DNA from: Massilia arenae
GTDB taxonomy: Bacteria; Pseudomonadota; Gammaproteobacteria; Burkholderiales; Burkholderiaceae_D
Assembly: GCF_008014745.1 (NCBI RefSeq)
Contig: NZ_VPFD01000005.1
Coordinates: forward strand, 124,001-188,000
DNA: 64,000 nt
Reading direction: 5' to 3'
This document shows positions 63,845 to 64,000 of the stretch, piece after piece; position 1 is the stretch's first letter; the number at the start of each line of letters is the position of its first letter. Made by a program: the position numbers and the translations under genes. The notes below the pieces were generated by a model. The model saw nothing but the letters and a program-made list of their open reading frames with translations. It ran no database searches and was not told the origin of the DNA.

Positions 63845-64000
63845 CGCCGTGTGGCGCCACGCCTTTGTCGGCGCCTGGCAGGCCGACTGGCGCGAGCGCC
63901 GGCGCGACTGGCGGGTGGGCATGGTGCTGGCGCTCGGCCTGGCGCTGGCCGCCTGCGCCGCGCTGCTGGCCTCGCTCGACCTCGACCGCACCCGTGCCGC
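63792..64000 (+). CDS. ABC-2 type permease, N-terminal part (runs off right edge)
   Basis: Open from ATG 63792 (preceded by GGAGAATTGA) to the window edge. It encodes WRHAFVGAWQADWRERRRDW followed by the first hydrophobic helix RVGMVLALGLALAACAALLA. It overlaps the ATPase gene by 53 bp. A GTG at 63837 in the same frame is an alternative start. The RRRDWR-helix beginning fits DUF3526-type ABC-2 permeases. Confidence 0.75.
   Translation, partial: MQANSNAITSTVSRPVPDAVWRHAFVGAWQADWRERRRDWRVGMVLALGLALAACAALLASLDLDRTRA

Noticed and set aside
1..64000. CRISPR arrays, tRNA or rRNA genes, insertion sequences, prophage
   Set aside because: No spaced direct-repeat array, no rRNA-like or tRNA cloverleaf sequence and no transposase, integrase or phage structural gene was recognised on reading.

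Overview
The window is high-GC, densely coded bacterial chromosome with many TonB-dependent receptors (TBDTs), secreted glycoside hydrolases and MFS sugar transporters. Codon use, gene content and the REP-like palindromes fit a Betaproteobacterium of the Massilia/Telluria type (Oxalobacteraceae). That placement is inference from style; no rRNA, tRNA, CRISPR array, insertion sequence or prophage was recognised.

Left part (1-19.8 kb). A Fur-box-preceded siderophore-type TBDT overlaps a PepSY/flavodoxin reductase that runs off the left edge. Next come a lone acetolactate synthase large subunit divergent from an Lrp-type regulator, then a glycerate kinase and ACS-family MFS pair, a CdaR-like sugar-diacid regulator, and a second paralogous ACS MFS. 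A stretch of small redox and regulatory genes follows: DsrE-like, LysR, CMD-like, a lone winged-helix protein, glutaredoxin, and a DUF1348/ferredoxin-reductase/PPOX-like operon. It ends with a further TBDT.

Mannan locus (19.8-36.8 kb, all minus strand). Two transcription units form a coherent alpha-mannan or N-glycan utilisation system. One is TBDT, GH2 beta-mannosidase, then GH92 lipoprotein. The other is LacI regulator, mannose isomerase (AGE fold), PfkB fructokinase, exported GH92, then FucP-type transporter. Both units are preceded by the same 20-bp composite motif (TTTAGCGA, two bases, TTTAGTAAAC) plus a second, promoter-proximal palindrome. This is the clearest regulatory signal in the window. 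The inferred route is uptake and trimming of mannosides, mannose to fructose, then fructose 6-phosphate.

Middle part (36.8-48.5 kb). It holds a membrane metallophosphoesterase, a secreted Kelch plus FG-GAP protein, and a GGDEF-EAL protein whose stop codon overlaps the start of a PhnD-like binding protein. Then come a small membrane protein, an FAD monooxygenase, a DUF1330 and a DJ-1/PfpI protein, and a HipA/HipB toxin-antitoxin pair in the order toxin then antitoxin.

Right part (48.5-64 kb). A Fur-controlled TBDT is followed by a FucP-type transporter and a porin, then a gene-poor stretch with an internally deleted EAL remnant. An alpha-galactoside locus comes next (TBDT, DUF4832 protein, GH27 alpha-galactosidase) with repeated CTTTCG-type operator motifs before the TBDT and again before the GH27 gene. 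The window closes with an RsbRD-type histidine kinase and a Fur-box-preceded ABC transporter that runs off the right edge.
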